Part shown: positions 8,852 through 18,849 of the stretch, one piece after another
Position numbering within the stretch: the first letter of the stretch is position 1
Layout of the letters: each line of letters starts with the position of its first letter
Origin: Moraxella sp035181385
Lineage (GTDB): Bacteria > Pseudomonadota > Gammaproteobacteria > Pseudomonadales > Moraxellaceae
Assembly (NCBI RefSeq): GCF_035181385.1
Contig: NZ_JAXCJK010000005.1
Coordinates: 13,230 to 77,229 of the forward strand
DNA: 64,000 nucleotides
Direction of reading: 5' to 3'
The notes under the pieces: generated by a model
The model's database searches: none
What the model was told of the DNA's origin: nothing
Seen by the model: the letters and a program-made list of their open reading frames with translations, nothing else
Program-made: the position numbers and the translations under genes

Positions 8852-11053
8852 TTATTGGTATAGTCGCATGATATTTGGATAGCCTAGAATTTGGCGAAGT
8901 TTTTGAATGCCATTTTCTAAATGTACGCGTGAACGCACCACAACATCAAGTGTGGTTGTGCCAATTTTGCTATTTTTATCTTTATCATCAGCTTTAATGA
9001 TTGTGTTTTCTACGCCAATATTAAGCGAGCGTAACTCATAGATGGCCTGACTGATTTGTTCTTCGTTGAGCGTGGCAAAAATACGCAGTTTTGCCGAAAA
9101 GTGCAATTGGTGTGCTGAATGATCAATTTTTATGCCATCTTTCCAATTCACTTGAATAATTTGGTATGGGTTGATGGTACGAATGGCGTTAAGCGAGTAG
9201 CATTTATGGCGGTGAATGACCAGCCCTTGACGAGCAGATAAATGACCAACAATGTGGTCGCCATAGATGGGGTTGCAACACTTGGCAAAGGTAACTTCCA
9301 CGCCCTTAACACCGGCAAGTAAATGCTTGGATTGGGTAATTTCGTTGTCATCAGCGATGTCCACCTCTTCGCTAAATAGACGAGAAACAACAAGCTGTGC
9401 CAGTAGCGTGCCTGTGGCGATTTGCATAAAAATTTCTTGTCTGCCAGATGCACCACGCCACGCCAGAATATCCGCCCATTCGTTGTCTGTAATGTCGTCA
9501 ATGGCCTTATCATAGGCTTTTAGAGCGCGTATGAGTGCTTCTTTGCCAGCGTGTTCTTTTTGATCATCTGGTAGGCGTTTTAAAAATTTTAGAATCTCGC
9601 TTCGTGCTTTGTTGGTTGCCACAAAACCAAGCCAGTCAGCTTTTGGTGTTGCTTCTTTATCGGTATCAATGCTGACAAAATCGCCATCAGCCAACACCAG
9701 ACCTAACTTTCCATGCTCGCCATTAATGTCTGCACCAGTGGCAATATTGCCGATACTGGGGCCAACAGCATAGGCAAAATCCAGTGCGGTTGAGCCACGA
9801 GGCAGTTCGTACGCACGACCTTGTGGGCTGTAACAGACTATTTTTCGCTCGTGTAGGTAATTTAATAGTTCATTAATGACGGCGACTGAATGCTCGCTAT
9901 CTTCAACATCATTTTGCTTTGACTCATGATTGGCAAGGTCTTGCATATTGCGTAAGCTTGCCTGTACAACAGAATGACTGATATCGCCTTTGTCATTGCT
10001 AATGACACCAAGTCTGGCAGCTTCCTGCATGCGTTTGGTCAGAAGTGTGATTTTTATGTGGTTGTAATCTCGCTCATAAATAAGGCAAAGCGACTGGTTG
10101 CCGCCTGCTTGGGGCTTTCGGATATTATCACGAATTTGATCATCGCTGATCTCGTATTTTTGTACCAGATAAGATGCCAATTTATCGCATGATTCAATAT
10201 CATTGAGCACCACCTCAAAGTCATACTGTCGAATCAAACGGTTGATTTGCCCACGATTTTTGAAGAACTGGCGATACATTGAAGTACGATTGTCAAGCAC
10301 TTGCACATGACCGTTTAAATTCAAATGGCTTAATAAATTTTGTAGATAGGTGCTGATTTCTATTTTTTGGAAATTACGGCCAAGCCCATGTTGTAACAAC
10401 TTATCGGTAAATTTATTGTACATCTCAGGATTGAGATTGCGATAGCAAAGCAGTTCAATATAGTCGGCGATGTCATTAAGACCCATGATGCGTGCAAAAG
10501 GGATATAAAAATTGAGCGTCTCGGTGGCAGTGCGTTTTTGTTTTTCCTCGCTGACTGCATCTAGTGTGGACATATTGTGCAGGCGGTCAGAGAGCTTAAT
10601 GATGAGTACGCGTGGGTCAATGAGTGTGGCGGTGAGAATTTTATGAAAAGTGGCGGCTTGGCTTTGTTGCTTATTCATGCTGGAGGATTTTAGTTTGGTT
10701 ACACCATCAACAAGACGAGAAATGGTATCGCCGAATTCTACGCTTAGCATCTTGTTGGTAACCTCGGTATCCTCAACTGTGTCGTGTAAAATGGCTGCAA
10801 TGATGGTGTCCTTATCCAGACGAAAACCTGCCAAAATCTCCGCCACTGCAATCGGGTGCGTGATGTATGGCTCTCCAGATTTACGCTTATCTTTAATATG
10901 TGCCACATCGCCAAAATGACAGGCGCGCAACACATCATGCCTTTCTGCTCTTTCCAGATAACCAATGGCACGCATCAAGCTGTCACGAGCTTCATCGACT
11001 AAGGGGTGGCTTAGTTGACTGGGAATGTCATGCGGACGGTAGTTGGGTAGCAT
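8852..11053 (-). CDS. spoT: SpoT-type (p)ppGpp hydrolase with a degenerate synthetase domain
   Basis: SpoT controls the alarmone ppGpp. The N-terminal HD hydrolase domain is intact, with ITHPIAVAEIL near residue 64 and HDTVEDT at 90-96. The next domain aligns in position with the RelA/SpoT synthetase but lacks its hallmarks: the YASIHSKM-type region reads SMYRQFFKNRGQ, and the VEVQIRT segment reads IKITLLTKRM. TGS (YELPRGSTALDFAYAVG) and C-terminal Zn-finger-like and ACT regions remain. The 733-aa length is normal. It is probably a monofunctional hydrolase, as reported for Acinetobacter SpoT. rpoZ lies upstream beyond a terminator. Confidence 0.93.
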   Translation of the reverse strand: MLPNYRPHDIPSQLSHPLVDEARDSLMRAIGYLERAERHDVLRACHFGDVAHIKDKRKSGEPYITHPIAVAEILAGFRLDKDTIIAAILHDTVEDTEVTNKMLSVEFGDTISRLVDGVTKLKSSSMNKQQSQAATFHKILTATLIDPRVLIIKLSDRLHNMSTLDAVSEEKQKRTATETLNFYIPFARIMGLNDIADYIELLCYRNLNPEMYNKFTDKLLQHGLGRNFQKIEISTYLQNLLSHLNLNGHVQVLDNRTSMYRQFFKNRGQINRLIRQYDFEVVLNDIESCDKLASYLVQKYEISDDQIRDNIRKPQAGGNQSLCLIYERDYNHIKITLLTKRMQEAARLGVISNDKGDISHSVVQASLRNMQDLANHESKQNDVEDSEHSVAVINELLNYLHERKIVCYSPQGRAYELPRGSTALDFAYAVGPSIGNIATGADINGEHGKLGLVLADGDFVSIDTDKEATPKADWLGFVATNKARSEILKFLKRLPDDQKEHAGKEALIRALKAYDKAIDDITDNEWADILAWRGASGRQEIFMQIATGTLLAQLVVSRLFSEEVDIADDNEITQSKHLLAGVKGVEVTFAKCCNPIYGDHIVGHLSARQGLVIHRHKCYSLNAIRTINPYQIIQVNWKDGIKIDHSAHQLHFSAKLRIFATLNEEQISQAIYELRSLNIGVENTIIKADDKDKNSKIGTTTLDVVVRSRVHLENGIQKLRQILGYPNIMRLYQ

Positions 11054-11201
11054 AAGGACTCTTGATATTGATGAATAAAGATATTATAAATATCAAGGAT
11101 TGAGTTGCTTGTCAATAGCTTGATTGATTAATTTTTATCATTTGCCTATTTTTGTTGATTGTAAATATATTGTGATTAGTGTAAGTCATTGTTTTTTTAT
11201 G

Positions 11202-11235
11202 AAAAAACAAAAAACTGCACGGTGGTCGTGCAGTT
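11202..11235 (-). terminator. Rho-independent terminator after rpoZ
   Basis: On the minus strand an 8-bp stem (ACTGCACG with CGTGCAGT, + strand 11214-11221 and 11227-11234) is followed by TTTTTTGTTTTTTC. It separates rpoZ from spoT. Confidence 0.9.
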
Positions 11236-11261
11236 CATGATTTTAAGTGGATTGATGCCAA

Positions 11262-11531
11262 TCAAAAATCATCAGGGGTGAATTTTGAGATGTCCACAAG
11301 TTCTGGCACTTTGATGATAATTTCTTCATCTGGCTCGTCTAGGATTGTGCGAGTCACATTGCCAGCAGCGATTTCACGCAGAGCAAGTACAGTTGGTTTG
11401 TCGTTTTCAACAATAACTGTTGGTTCGGCACTACCTTTAGCAAGCTGGCGTGCACGCTTGCTTGCCACCAAAATCAGCTCAAAGCGATTATCGACATTGT
11501 CCAGACAATCTTCAATCGTAACTCGTGCCAT
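11262..11531 (-). CDS. rpoZ: RNA polymerase omega subunit
   Basis: Omega helps fold and assemble the beta' subunit of RNA polymerase and forms part of a ppGpp site. The protein is 89 aa. The family core MARVTIEDCLDNVDNRFELILVASKRARQL is present at residues 1-30, followed by VLALREIAAGNV. It is next to spoT, as in many Gammaproteobacteria, but gmk is not here; gmk lies at about 33.5-34 kb. A strong terminator follows, so rpoZ and spoT are probably separate transcripts. Confidence 0.95.
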   Translation of the reverse strand: MARVTIEDCLDNVDNRFELILVASKRARQLAKGSAEPTVIVENDKPTVLALREIAAGNVTRTILDEPDEEIIIKVPELVDISKFTPDDF

Positions 11532-11618
11532 AAACTCTCTCTTATTTTTAGTTGATTTGGATTGATAATCTTACTATTCTAGCAAATTCGCTTTGTTTTT
11601 AAAAGTATTTTCTCAAGA

Positions 11619-12344
11619 TTATTTACCCCTTGCGTCCGCCCAGATGATTTTGTGTAGTTGCAGTTGCAACCTGACAGGCAAGCCGTCTGCCAATATCCAC
11701 TCGGCAAGCTGTATGGCAATGTTTGGCACATCAGACTTTCTTTCGTCTATCTCAAACATGGGCGAAAACCACACCACACCACATTTGTTGTGCAAGTCAA
11801 ATTCCCACAATTTTGCCACCGCCCAATCATAGTCGGTGCGGTCGGCGATGACGATTTTGAGTTGGTCGTGAGCGGTTAAATAATCCAAATTTTCCCACAA
11901 ATTACGCTGACATTCGCCAGAGCTTGGTGTTTTTAGGTCCATCACTTTGGAGACTTGTACTGGCACCTCTTTGACACTTAATGCCCCTGCTGTCTCCAAA
12001 GACACTTCATAGCCTTGGTTTATAAGCAATTTCATCAAGGCAATGGCATTGGGCTGTGCCAAAGGCTCGCCCCCTGTTACGCACACACGCTTGCACGGAT
12101 ACTGGGCAATATCCGCCAAAATGTCATCAAGCGACAAGCGTACACCGCCTGTAAACGAATAGGTCGTATCGCAATACACGCACCGCAACGGGCAACCTGT
12201 CAAGCGAATAAAAATGGTCGGCAGTCCGCTCGTTAATGCTTCACCTTGCAATGAATAAAAAATCTCAGTGATTTTAAGTCCTGTCGATGGGTCGGTGGTG
12301 GGAATGTGCGTGTTTCGTAAGTTTGGGGGCGTATCGGTTGGCAT
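11619..12344 (-). CDS. queE: 7-carboxy-7-deazaguanine synthase QueE
   Basis: QueE is a radical-SAM enzyme that converts 6-carboxy-tetrahydropterin to 7-carboxy-7-deazaguanine on the queuosine pathway. The Fe-S motif CPLRCVYCD has CxxxCxxC spacing near residues 51-58. EIFYSLQGEA, the substrate-binding signature, precedes it. VCVTGGEPLAQ follows. Length (241 aa) fits the proteobacterial form. No other queuosine gene is visible nearby. Confidence 0.92.
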   Translation of the reverse strand: MPTDTPPNLRNTHIPTTDPSTGLKITEIFYSLQGEALTSGLPTIFIRLTGCPLRCVYCDTTYSFTGGVRLSLDDILADIAQYPCKRVCVTGGEPLAQPNAIALMKLLINQGYEVSLETAGALSVKEVPVQVSKVMDLKTPSSGECQRNLWENLDYLTAHDQLKIVIADRTDYDWAVAKLWEFDLHNKCGVVWFSPMFEIDERKSDVPNIAIQLAEWILADGLPVRLQLQLHKIIWADARGK

Positions 12345-12563
12345 AATGTTGTAATTGTAAAAAGTTGGTTATTTTAGCAAAAATTTAGGGATTTGGGGAT
12401 TTTTTATTGGTGGGGTTTAAGCGATTTAATTATTAAAATAAAATTACCCTAATTGGTTAAATATTACTTTTAAAACCAATTTATTTTTTAAAGTTAATTT
12501 GTATTGATAAAATTTGATAAATGAAATAATGTGCCCTTAATCTTATTTTTAAAGCATTAAAAC

Positions 12564-12594
12564 AAAAAAGACGAACGCAAAGTCCGTCTTTTTT
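12564..12594. terminator. Rho-independent terminator downstream of dapD
   Basis: A-rich and T-rich arms flank a GACG/CGTC stem (AAAAAAGACG at 12564-12573, CGTCTTTTTT at 12585-12594). It lies 13 bases beyond the dapD stop and can act in either direction. Confidence 0.75.
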
Positions 12595-12606
12595 ATTCTT
12601 AAAAAA

Positions 12607-13428
12607 TCATTCTACCGAACGGAGCAAATCATTGATAGAAGTTTTTGCTCTTGTTTGTGCGTCCACTTTTTTGACAATCACCGCACAATATAGGCTGTGC
12701 GTGCCGTCTTTGCTTGGCAAAGTGCCTGACACCACCACCGAGCCAGCTGGCACACGCCCGTATAGAATTTCGCCTGTGGTGCGGTCGTAGATTTTGGTGG
12801 ATTGTCCGATATACACGCCCATTGAGATGACTGAGCCTTCTTCCACAATCACGCCTTCTACGATTTCAGAGCGTGCGCCAATAAAGCAGTTGTCTTCAAT
12901 AATCGTGGGGCTTGCCTGCAAAGGCTCTAGCACGCCACCGATGCCCACACCGCCAGACAAATGCACATTTTTGCCAATTTGGGCACAACTGCCAACGGTC
13001 GCCCAAGTGTCCACCATCGTGCCTTCGTCCACAAAGGCACCGATATTGACATAGCTTGGCATCAAAATCACATTTTTGCCAATAAACGAGCCACGCCGTG
13101 CCACCGCAGGCGGTACGACTCGCACGCCTGCATTTTTGTAGTCTTGTTCGCCCCAATCGTGAAATTTGGTATCCACTTTGTCATAAAAACCAAGCTCGCC
13201 TGTATTCATCACACGGTTGTCATTGATTTTAAAGGACAACAGCACCGCTTTTTTGACCCACTCATTGACCACCCATTTGCCAGCGATTTTTTGGGCAACT
13301 CTTAGCTCACCGCTGTCTAGTTTGGCAAGCACTTCATTGACCGCACGGCGGACATCGTCAGGGCAATCGGTCGCCCCAAAATCAGCACGGTTGTCAAAGG
13401 CTTGTTCAATGATTTTTTCAAGGTTCAT
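12607..13428 (-). CDS. dapD: Tetrahydrodipicolinate N-succinyltransferase DapD
   Basis: DapD transfers succinyl from succinyl-CoA in the succinylase branch of lysine/diaminopimelate synthesis. The 273-aa length is typical. The N-terminal helical part (residues 1-100) is followed by a left-handed beta-helix of hexapeptide repeats, visible in GKNVILMPSYVNIGAFVDEG and the following rungs. The conserved ARSEIVEGVIVEEGSVI segment is present. GGAACCCCT before the ATG gives a reasonable ribosome site. It appears monocistronic. Confidence 0.96.
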   Translation of the reverse strand: MNLEKIIEQAFDNRADFGATDCPDDVRRAVNEVLAKLDSGELRVAQKIAGKWVVNEWVKKAVLLSFKINDNRVMNTGELGFYDKVDTKFHDWGEQDYKNAGVRVVPPAVARRGSFIGKNVILMPSYVNIGAFVDEGTMVDTWATVGSCAQIGKNVHLSGGVGIGGVLEPLQASPTIIEDNCFIGARSEIVEGVIVEEGSVISMGVYIGQSTKIYDRTTGEILYGRVPAGSVVVSGTLPSKDGTHSLYCAVIVKKVDAQTRAKTSINDLLRSVE

Positions 13429-13603
13429 AGGGGTTCCTGTTTGATGTTAAATGATTAAAGATGATGGCCAAATGGCTAAAATGATGAATAATTTTCGATG
13501 AATGACTTAAAAATAAAGCAAAAATCGCCACCTACCGATGTGATGAGCAGTTTTAAACGCCATTAAAATTACCATTATTTTATCATAAAATTCTTTGTAA
13601 TTT

Positions 13604-14548
13604 TTAATAAATTTTCTCAATACTGACATTTAACCAATTTAAAATGTCTTGGTAAACCCTAATTTTATTTGTCTCGTGTAGCGGTTCGTGTCTCATGTTG
13701 GGATAAAGCAAGGCGGTGGTGTGCTTATTGTTTTTGATGAGCTCATCTTGTAAGTCAATCACATCTTGTCCCATATTACCCACAGGGTCGTCCTTGCCAC
13801 TTACAAGCAATAGGCGAAAGTCTTTGGGTGTGTGGGCATACCATGTGGGTGAGGTGGCTTTTTTGATGAGAGCTTGTAAAGCGATAAGGCCATTGTTGCT
13901 AAATGCAAAGCCACACAAAGGATCGCTTTCAAACGCCTTGATATTATCGGTATTTTCAGACAACCACGCAAAGGGCGAGGCGGATATGGGTGAGCGAATT
14001 TGTGATTGTAAATGGTTGTTGATGAGTGTGGCAAATCGCATATTGGGGCGTTTGGGATTGAGATGATTCATGAGTTTAAGTACGGCCAAAGCAAGGTGAT
14101 TGATCGGACCAAAGCGATTTGCTGTCCCCATTAAAATCGCCCCATGAAAACTTGTGGCGTGGTATGTCAGTACTGTCCGTACAACAAACGATCCCATAGA
14201 ATGCCCCATGATAAAATGTGGCACATTCGTCACGCCTTGTTTGCTCGCTTGTTTTTTGAGTGCATCTGCCATGATAATGGCATCTTTACATAAAGCTTGT
14301 ATGGGGTGTTTTTCGTCAATCAAACCCAACTCGTATTTATCTTTGACCGTGCGACCATGCCCAAGCTGGTCATAAGTCGCCACCAAAACACCATGATTCG
14401 CCAAAAACTGAGCAAAATCGGCATAACGCCCACTGTGTTCACTCATGCCATGCACGATGAGTAGGCTTGCTCTGATTTCACCTGTCGGCACAAAAAAAGT
14501 ATGATGCAGGCGATGGATTTGGTTGGAGGATAAAATCACTTGGCTCAT
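13604..14548 (-). CDS. Alpha/beta hydrolase (monoacylglycerol lipase / lysophospholipase-like)
   Basis: This 314-aa protein belongs to the Hydrolase_4 group. The oxyanion strand LLIVHGMSEHSGRYADFA is near residues 29-46, the nucleophile elbow GHSMGS near 119-124 (Ser in GHSMG), a catalytic Asp candidate in LLVSGKDDPVG, and a His candidate in PNMRHEPLHE. There is no signal peptide, so the site is cytosolic or peripheral. The substrate, probably a lipid ester, cannot be told from the sequence. Confidence 0.85.
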   Translation of the reverse strand: MSQVILSSNQIHRLHHTFFVPTGEIRASLLIVHGMSEHSGRYADFAQFLANHGVLVATYDQLGHGRTVKDKYELGLIDEKHPIQALCKDAIIMADALKKQASKQGVTNVPHFIMGHSMGSFVVRTVLTYHATSFHGAILMGTANRFGPINHLALAVLKLMNHLNPKRPNMRFATLINNHLQSQIRSPISASPFAWLSENTDNIKAFESDPLCGFAFSNNGLIALQALIKKATSPTWYAHTPKDFRLLLVSGKDDPVGNMGQDVIDLQDELIKNNKHTTALLYPNMRHEPLHETNKIRVYQDILNWLNVSIEKIY

Positions 14549-14662
14549 AAAGGGCTCTGCAATGTTGCTAGGAATTATCTTTTTGCTTAGTGGTGGTATT
14601 TTTGCTCAATTAAAAAACATCGTAAGCATACACAATCTGTTTTGACTTTATGCTAAGTTTGC

Positions 14663-15730
14663 TTAAAAACACCCCACCTTTTCGCCACGCTCGGCTTTGG
14701 CAAGTTTTTCTTCTGCCAATGCTTTGGCACTGCGTACAGGTGGTGGGCAAGGCTCGCCATAGTACTGGCGGTCGGCAAAATAGCTTGAGCGTACCATTGG
14801 GTTTGCCCAAATGTTAAAAAAGCCTAATTTTTTGCCATACTCGGTATAGCGGGCAAATTCGTCTGGGTGGACATAGCGGGCGACAGGGGCGTGGCTTTTG
14901 CTTGGGGCAAGATATTGCCCAATCGTGATAATATCCACATCGTGGGCTTTTAGGTCGTCAAGCAGGCGGTACACTTCGTCTTCGCTCTCGCCCAAGCCCA
15001 CCATAAATCCGCATTTGGTGGCGATGTCTGGACGGCGTGCCTTGTAGTCTTTGAGTAGTTGTAAAGAATGATGATAATCTGAGCCTGGACGAAACGCCTT
15101 GTATAGGCGTGGCACGGTCTCAATGTTGTGGTTAAATACATCAGGGGCGGTGTCTGCCAAAATGTCTAGGGCAAGCTGTTCACGCCCACGAAAATCAGGC
15201 ACCAAAATTTCAATCAAACAGTTTGGCGATAATTGACGACTTTGGCTGATGACCTCGGCAAAGTGGGTTGCACCGCCGTCTTTTAAATCGTCCCTGTCCA
15301 CGCTTGTGATAACGGCGTATTTAAGCCCCAGTCCCAAAATCGTCTCGGCGGTGTGGCGTGGCTCGTCTGTGTCTAAGGGATTGGGGCGTCCGTGTGCGAC
15401 TTCACAAAAGGGGCAACGGCGTGTACAAATATCGCCCATAATCATAAAAGTGGCTGTGCCATCGCCAAAACATTGGGGCAGATTGGGGCAGGCGGCTTCT
15501 TCGCAGACGGTGTAGAGTTTTTGGGTGCGTAAGGTGGATTTGATGCGTTCTACCTCGGCAGGGCTTGACAGTTTGACTCGTATCCAGTCAGGTTTTTTTG
15601 GCGTGTCAAGCGTGGGAATGACTTTGATGGGAATGCGTGCCACTTTGTCATAGCCACGCAGTTTTTCGCCTTGTACGGCTTTTTTTGGAGGTGCTTTGGG
15701 GGTGGGGGTGTAGGTTTGGACAGCGGTCAT
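14663..15730 (-). CDS. lipA: Lipoyl synthase LipA
   Basis: LipA inserts two sulfur atoms into protein-bound octanoyl groups to make lipoyl cofactors for PDH, OGDH and GcvH. It has the two required clusters: an auxiliary Fe-S motif CEEAACPNLPQC (CX4CX5C) near residues 77-88 and the radical-SAM motif CTRRCPFC near 103-110. The conserved RSSY serine motif, a ligand to the auxiliary cluster, is present near the C-terminus. The 355-aa length includes a proline-rich N-terminal tail. No lipB is visible nearby. Confidence 0.96.
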   Translation of the reverse strand: MTAVQTYTPTPKAPPKKAVQGEKLRGYDKVARIPIKVIPTLDTPKKPDWIRVKLSSPAEVERIKSTLRTQKLYTVCEEAACPNLPQCFGDGTATFMIMGDICTRRCPFCEVAHGRPNPLDTDEPRHTAETILGLGLKYAVITSVDRDDLKDGGATHFAEVISQSRQLSPNCLIEILVPDFRGREQLALDILADTAPDVFNHNIETVPRLYKAFRPGSDYHHSLQLLKDYKARRPDIATKCGFMVGLGESEDEVYRLLDDLKAHDVDIITIGQYLAPSKSHAPVARYVHPDEFARYTEYGKKLGFFNIWANPMVRSSYFADRQYYGEPCPPPVRSAKALAEEKLAKAERGEKVGCF

Positions 15731-16160
15731 ATTTTGCCTTTATGATTAAATATGTTTAATGTTCTAAATGTTGATAAATATTTTGATAAATAAGGTTATT
15801 CTACCTTATTTTAAGGTAAAAAGCGATGGGAAAAGTTGGTTGGCGTCATTTGACATTTAAAGGTGATAAATCTGTCTTGATGCCAAATGATGCAGGGCAA
15901 ATGTCATTTTATTGAACTTTATTCTTTATTTTTTTGAAAAATTTTGCTTAAAATAATGGTTGGTGAATCATTTTTTAAATAAATGTTGGTTATGAAAGAT
16001 AATTTTTTGAATTTATGGTAAATTTAGGCTATTATATATGAGCGTAAATTTAGGCAAATTGCCTGTAAAATCAATGTCTAGGCACTTGATAATTATTTGC
16101 ATAAAAATATTCATTATCAAGCACTTACAGACTATCAACTTTTAAAAAAGGAAAAAAGCT
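15731..16160. other. Gene-free region between lipA and acnB
   Basis: About 430 AT-rich bases between divergent genes hold no supported gene. They must contain the promoters of lipA and acnB. A good ribosome site (AAAAAAGGAAAAAAGCT) precedes acnB. Confidence 0.6.
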
Positions 16161-18794
16161 ATGTCTCAAATGTTAGCCGAATACAGAGCTCATGTCGCAG
16201 AGCGTGAAGCTTTGGGTGTTCCTCCACAGCCACTGACTGATGCACAAACTGCCGACTTGGTTGAGCTTTTAAAGAACCCACCAGCAGGCGAGGAGGCCTA
16301 TTTGGTGGATTTGCTTGAAAACCGTGTGCCAGCAGGCGTGGACCAAGCGGCTTATGTTAAGGCGGCATTTTTAAACGCTGTGGTCAAAGGTGAGGCAACC
16401 TCTCCATTGGTAAGCAAAGAGCGTGCGGTGTATCTGTTGGGTACAATGCTTGGTGGCTATAATGTTGCACCGTTGGTTAATTTGTTGGACGACAGCGAGC
16501 TTGGTGGATTGGCAGCGGACGCACTCAAAAAGACTTTGCTTGTATTTGATGCCTTTCATGATGTTGAAGAAAAAGCTAAAGCAGGCAACGCCAATGCCAA
16601 AGCGGTATTGGAGTCTTGGGCGAAAGGCGAATGGTTTACCAGCCGTCCTGATGTTCCTGCTGAGATGACCATCACGGTATTTAAAGTAACGGGCGAAACC
16701 AACACAGACGACTTATCCCCTGCCCAAGACGCTTGGAGCCGTCCTGACATTCCATTGCACGCCAATGCGATGTTAAAGAATGCTCGTGATGGCATTGTCC
16801 CTGAAAAAAATGGCGAAGTTGGTCCTTTGGGTCAAATTAAAGAACTGATTGCTAAGGGCAACCCTGTGGCGTATGTGGGCGATGTGGTTGGTACAGGTTC
16901 AAGCCGTAAATCTGCCACCAACTCGGTTTTGTGGTTCTTTGGCGATGAAATCCCCCACATTCCTAACAAAAAAGACGGTGGCGTTTGTCTGGGTGGTAAA
17001 ATTGCACCAATTTTCTTTAATACGATGGAAGATGCTGGGGCACTGCCTATTGAGCTTGATGTTTCCGAAATGAACATGGGTGATGAAGTTACCCTAAAAA
17101 TTGATCATGCCACAGCCACTGTTACCGCCTTTAAAGAGGGTGAGCAAATTGCTCAAAGTAAATTAAAAACCCCTGTACTTTTGGACGAAGTAAGAGCGGG
17201 CGGTCGTATCAACTTGATTATCGGTCGTAACCTAACCAGCAAGGCTCGTGAAGCGCTTGATTTGCCACCGTCTGATTTGTTCCGCACCCCAGAGCAACCT
17301 GCCGACAGTGGCAAAGGCTTTACTTTGGCACAAAAAATGGTCGGTCGTGCTTGTGGTTTGCCAGAAGGTCAAGGCATTCGCCCAGGCACTTATTGCGAAC
17401 CTAAAATGACCACCGTTGGTTCTCAAGACACCACAGGCCCTATGACCCGTGATGAGCTAAAAGATTTGGCATGCTTGGGCTTTTCATCGGATTTGGTGAT
17501 GCAGTCGTTTTGCCATACCGCCGCTTATCCTAAGCCCATTGATGTGGTAACCCACCACACTTTGCCTGATTTTATCATGAACCGTGGCGGTGTTTCTTTA
17601 CGCCCTGGCGATGGTGTGATTCACTCTTGGCTAAACCGTATGCTACTGCCTGATACTGTTGGTACAGGGGGCGACAGCCATACCCGTTTCCCAATTGGCA
17701 TTTCGTTCCCAGCAGGTTCTGGGCTTGTGGCGTTTGCTGCAGCAACGGGTGTTATGCCTCTTGATATGCCAGAATCGGTTTTGGTCAAATTCAAAGGTAA
17801 AATGCAACCTGGCATTACTTTGCGTGATTTGGTACACGCCATTCCTTATGTTGCCATTCAAGAAGGCGATTTGACAGTTGAGAAAAAAGGCAAAAAGAAC
17901 ATCTTTAGCGGTCGCATTCTTGAGATTGACTTGACCGAGATGGAAAACGATTTGACCGTAGAACAAGCCTTTGAGTTGTCCGATGCGTCTGCCGAACGCA
18001 GTGCCGCAGGCTGTGCCATCACGGTCTCTGAAGAAAAAGTGGCGGAGTACTTGCGTTCTAACATTGTGATGCTCAAATGGATGATTGCCGAAGGGTATGG
18101 CGATGCTCGTACTTTGGCTCGCCGTGCCGAAAATATGCAAAAATGGCTGGACAATCCAAGCCTACTAAAAGCCGACCCTGATGCCGAGTACACCAAAGTC
18201 TATGAGATTGACCTTGCTGACATCAAAGAGCCGATTTTGTGTTGCCCCAATGACCCTGATGACGCCAAACTGTTGTCAGAAGTGGCAGGTGATAAGATTG
18301 ACGAGGTGTTCATCGGTTCTTGTATGACCAATATTGGGCATTTTCGTGCCGCAGGCAAACTGTTGCAAGAAGTGCCAGCAGGCAGTTTGACCACCCGTCT
18401 TTGGATTGCTCCGCCCACCAAAATGGACGAAAAGCAATTGATGGACGAAGGCTACTACAATACTTATGCCCAGGCAGGTGCACGCACCGAAATGCCAGGT
18501 TGTAGCTTGTGTATGGGTAACCAAGCACGCATTGCCCCCAACTGTACAGCCGTTTCTACATCAACTCGTAACTTCCCCAACCGCTTAGGGCAAGGTGCCA
18601 ATGTTTATTTGGCGTCTGCAGAGCTTGCCTCGGTGGCATCGGTTTTGGGTAAGTTGCCTACGGTAGATGAGTATATGGCGTATGCAGGTAAATTGTCTTC
18701 TATGGAGGCTGAGGTTTATAATTATTTAAACTTCGACCAAATGAGCGAATACACCAACAAGTCTGATAAGATCAGTGTGGCTCAGTTGGCATAG
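16161..18794 (+). CDS. acnB: Aconitate hydratase B
   Basis: AcnB interconverts citrate and isocitrate in the TCA cycle and can bind RNA when it loses its Fe-S cluster. The 877-aa length and the order (N-terminal HEAT-like domain, swivel domain with VKATGETNTDDLSPA-like sequence near 176, then the catalytic domains) are those of the B type. Cluster ligand cysteines lie in FIGSCMTNIGHFR and PGCSLCMGNQ. The gene has its own ribosome site and terminator. Confidence 0.97.
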   Translation: MSQMLAEYRAHVAEREALGVPPQPLTDAQTADLVELLKNPPAGEEAYLVDLLENRVPAGVDQAAYVKAAFLNAVVKGEATSPLVSKERAVYLLGTMLGGYNVAPLVNLLDDSELGGLAADALKKTLLVFDAFHDVEEKAKAGNANAKAVLESWAKGEWFTSRPDVPAEMTITVFKVTGETNTDDLSPAQDAWSRPDIPLHANAMLKNARDGIVPEKNGEVGPLGQIKELIAKGNPVAYVGDVVGTGSSRKSATNSVLWFFGDEIPHIPNKKDGGVCLGGKIAPIFFNTMEDAGALPIELDVSEMNMGDEVTLKIDHATATVTAFKEGEQIAQSKLKTPVLLDEVRAGGRINLIIGRNLTSKAREALDLPPSDLFRTPEQPADSGKGFTLAQKMVGRACGLPEGQGIRPGTYCEPKMTTVGSQDTTGPMTRDELKDLACLGFSSDLVMQSFCHTAAYPKPIDVVTHHTLPDFIMNRGGVSLRPGDGVIHSWLNRMLLPDTVGTGGDSHTRFPIGISFPAGSGLVAFAAATGVMPLDMPESVLVKFKGKMQPGITLRDLVHAIPYVAIQEGDLTVEKKGKKNIFSGRILEIDLTEMENDLTVEQAFELSDASAERSAAGCAITVSEEKVAEYLRSNIVMLKWMIAEGYGDARTLARRAENMQKWLDNPSLLKADPDAEYTKVYEIDLADIKEPILCCPNDPDDAKLLSEVAGDKIDEVFIGSCMTNIGHFRAAGKLLQEVPAGSLTTRLWIAPPTKMDEKQLMDEGYYNTYAQAGARTEMPGCSLCMGNQARIAPNCTAVSTSTRNFPNRLGQGANVYLASAELASVASVLGKLPTVDEYMAYAGKLSSMEAEVYNYLNFDQMSEYTNKSDKISVAQLA

Positions 18795-18814
18795 TCTTGT
18801 TGATGATTGATAAA

Positions 18815-18849
18815 AATACCGCTCACTGATGGTGAGTGGTATTTTTTTT
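18815..18849 (+). terminator. Rho-independent terminator after acnB
   Basis: A near-perfect stem (AATACCGCTCAC at 18815-18826 and GTGAGTGGTATT at 18832-18843) is followed by a run of eight T from 18842. Confidence 0.92.
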
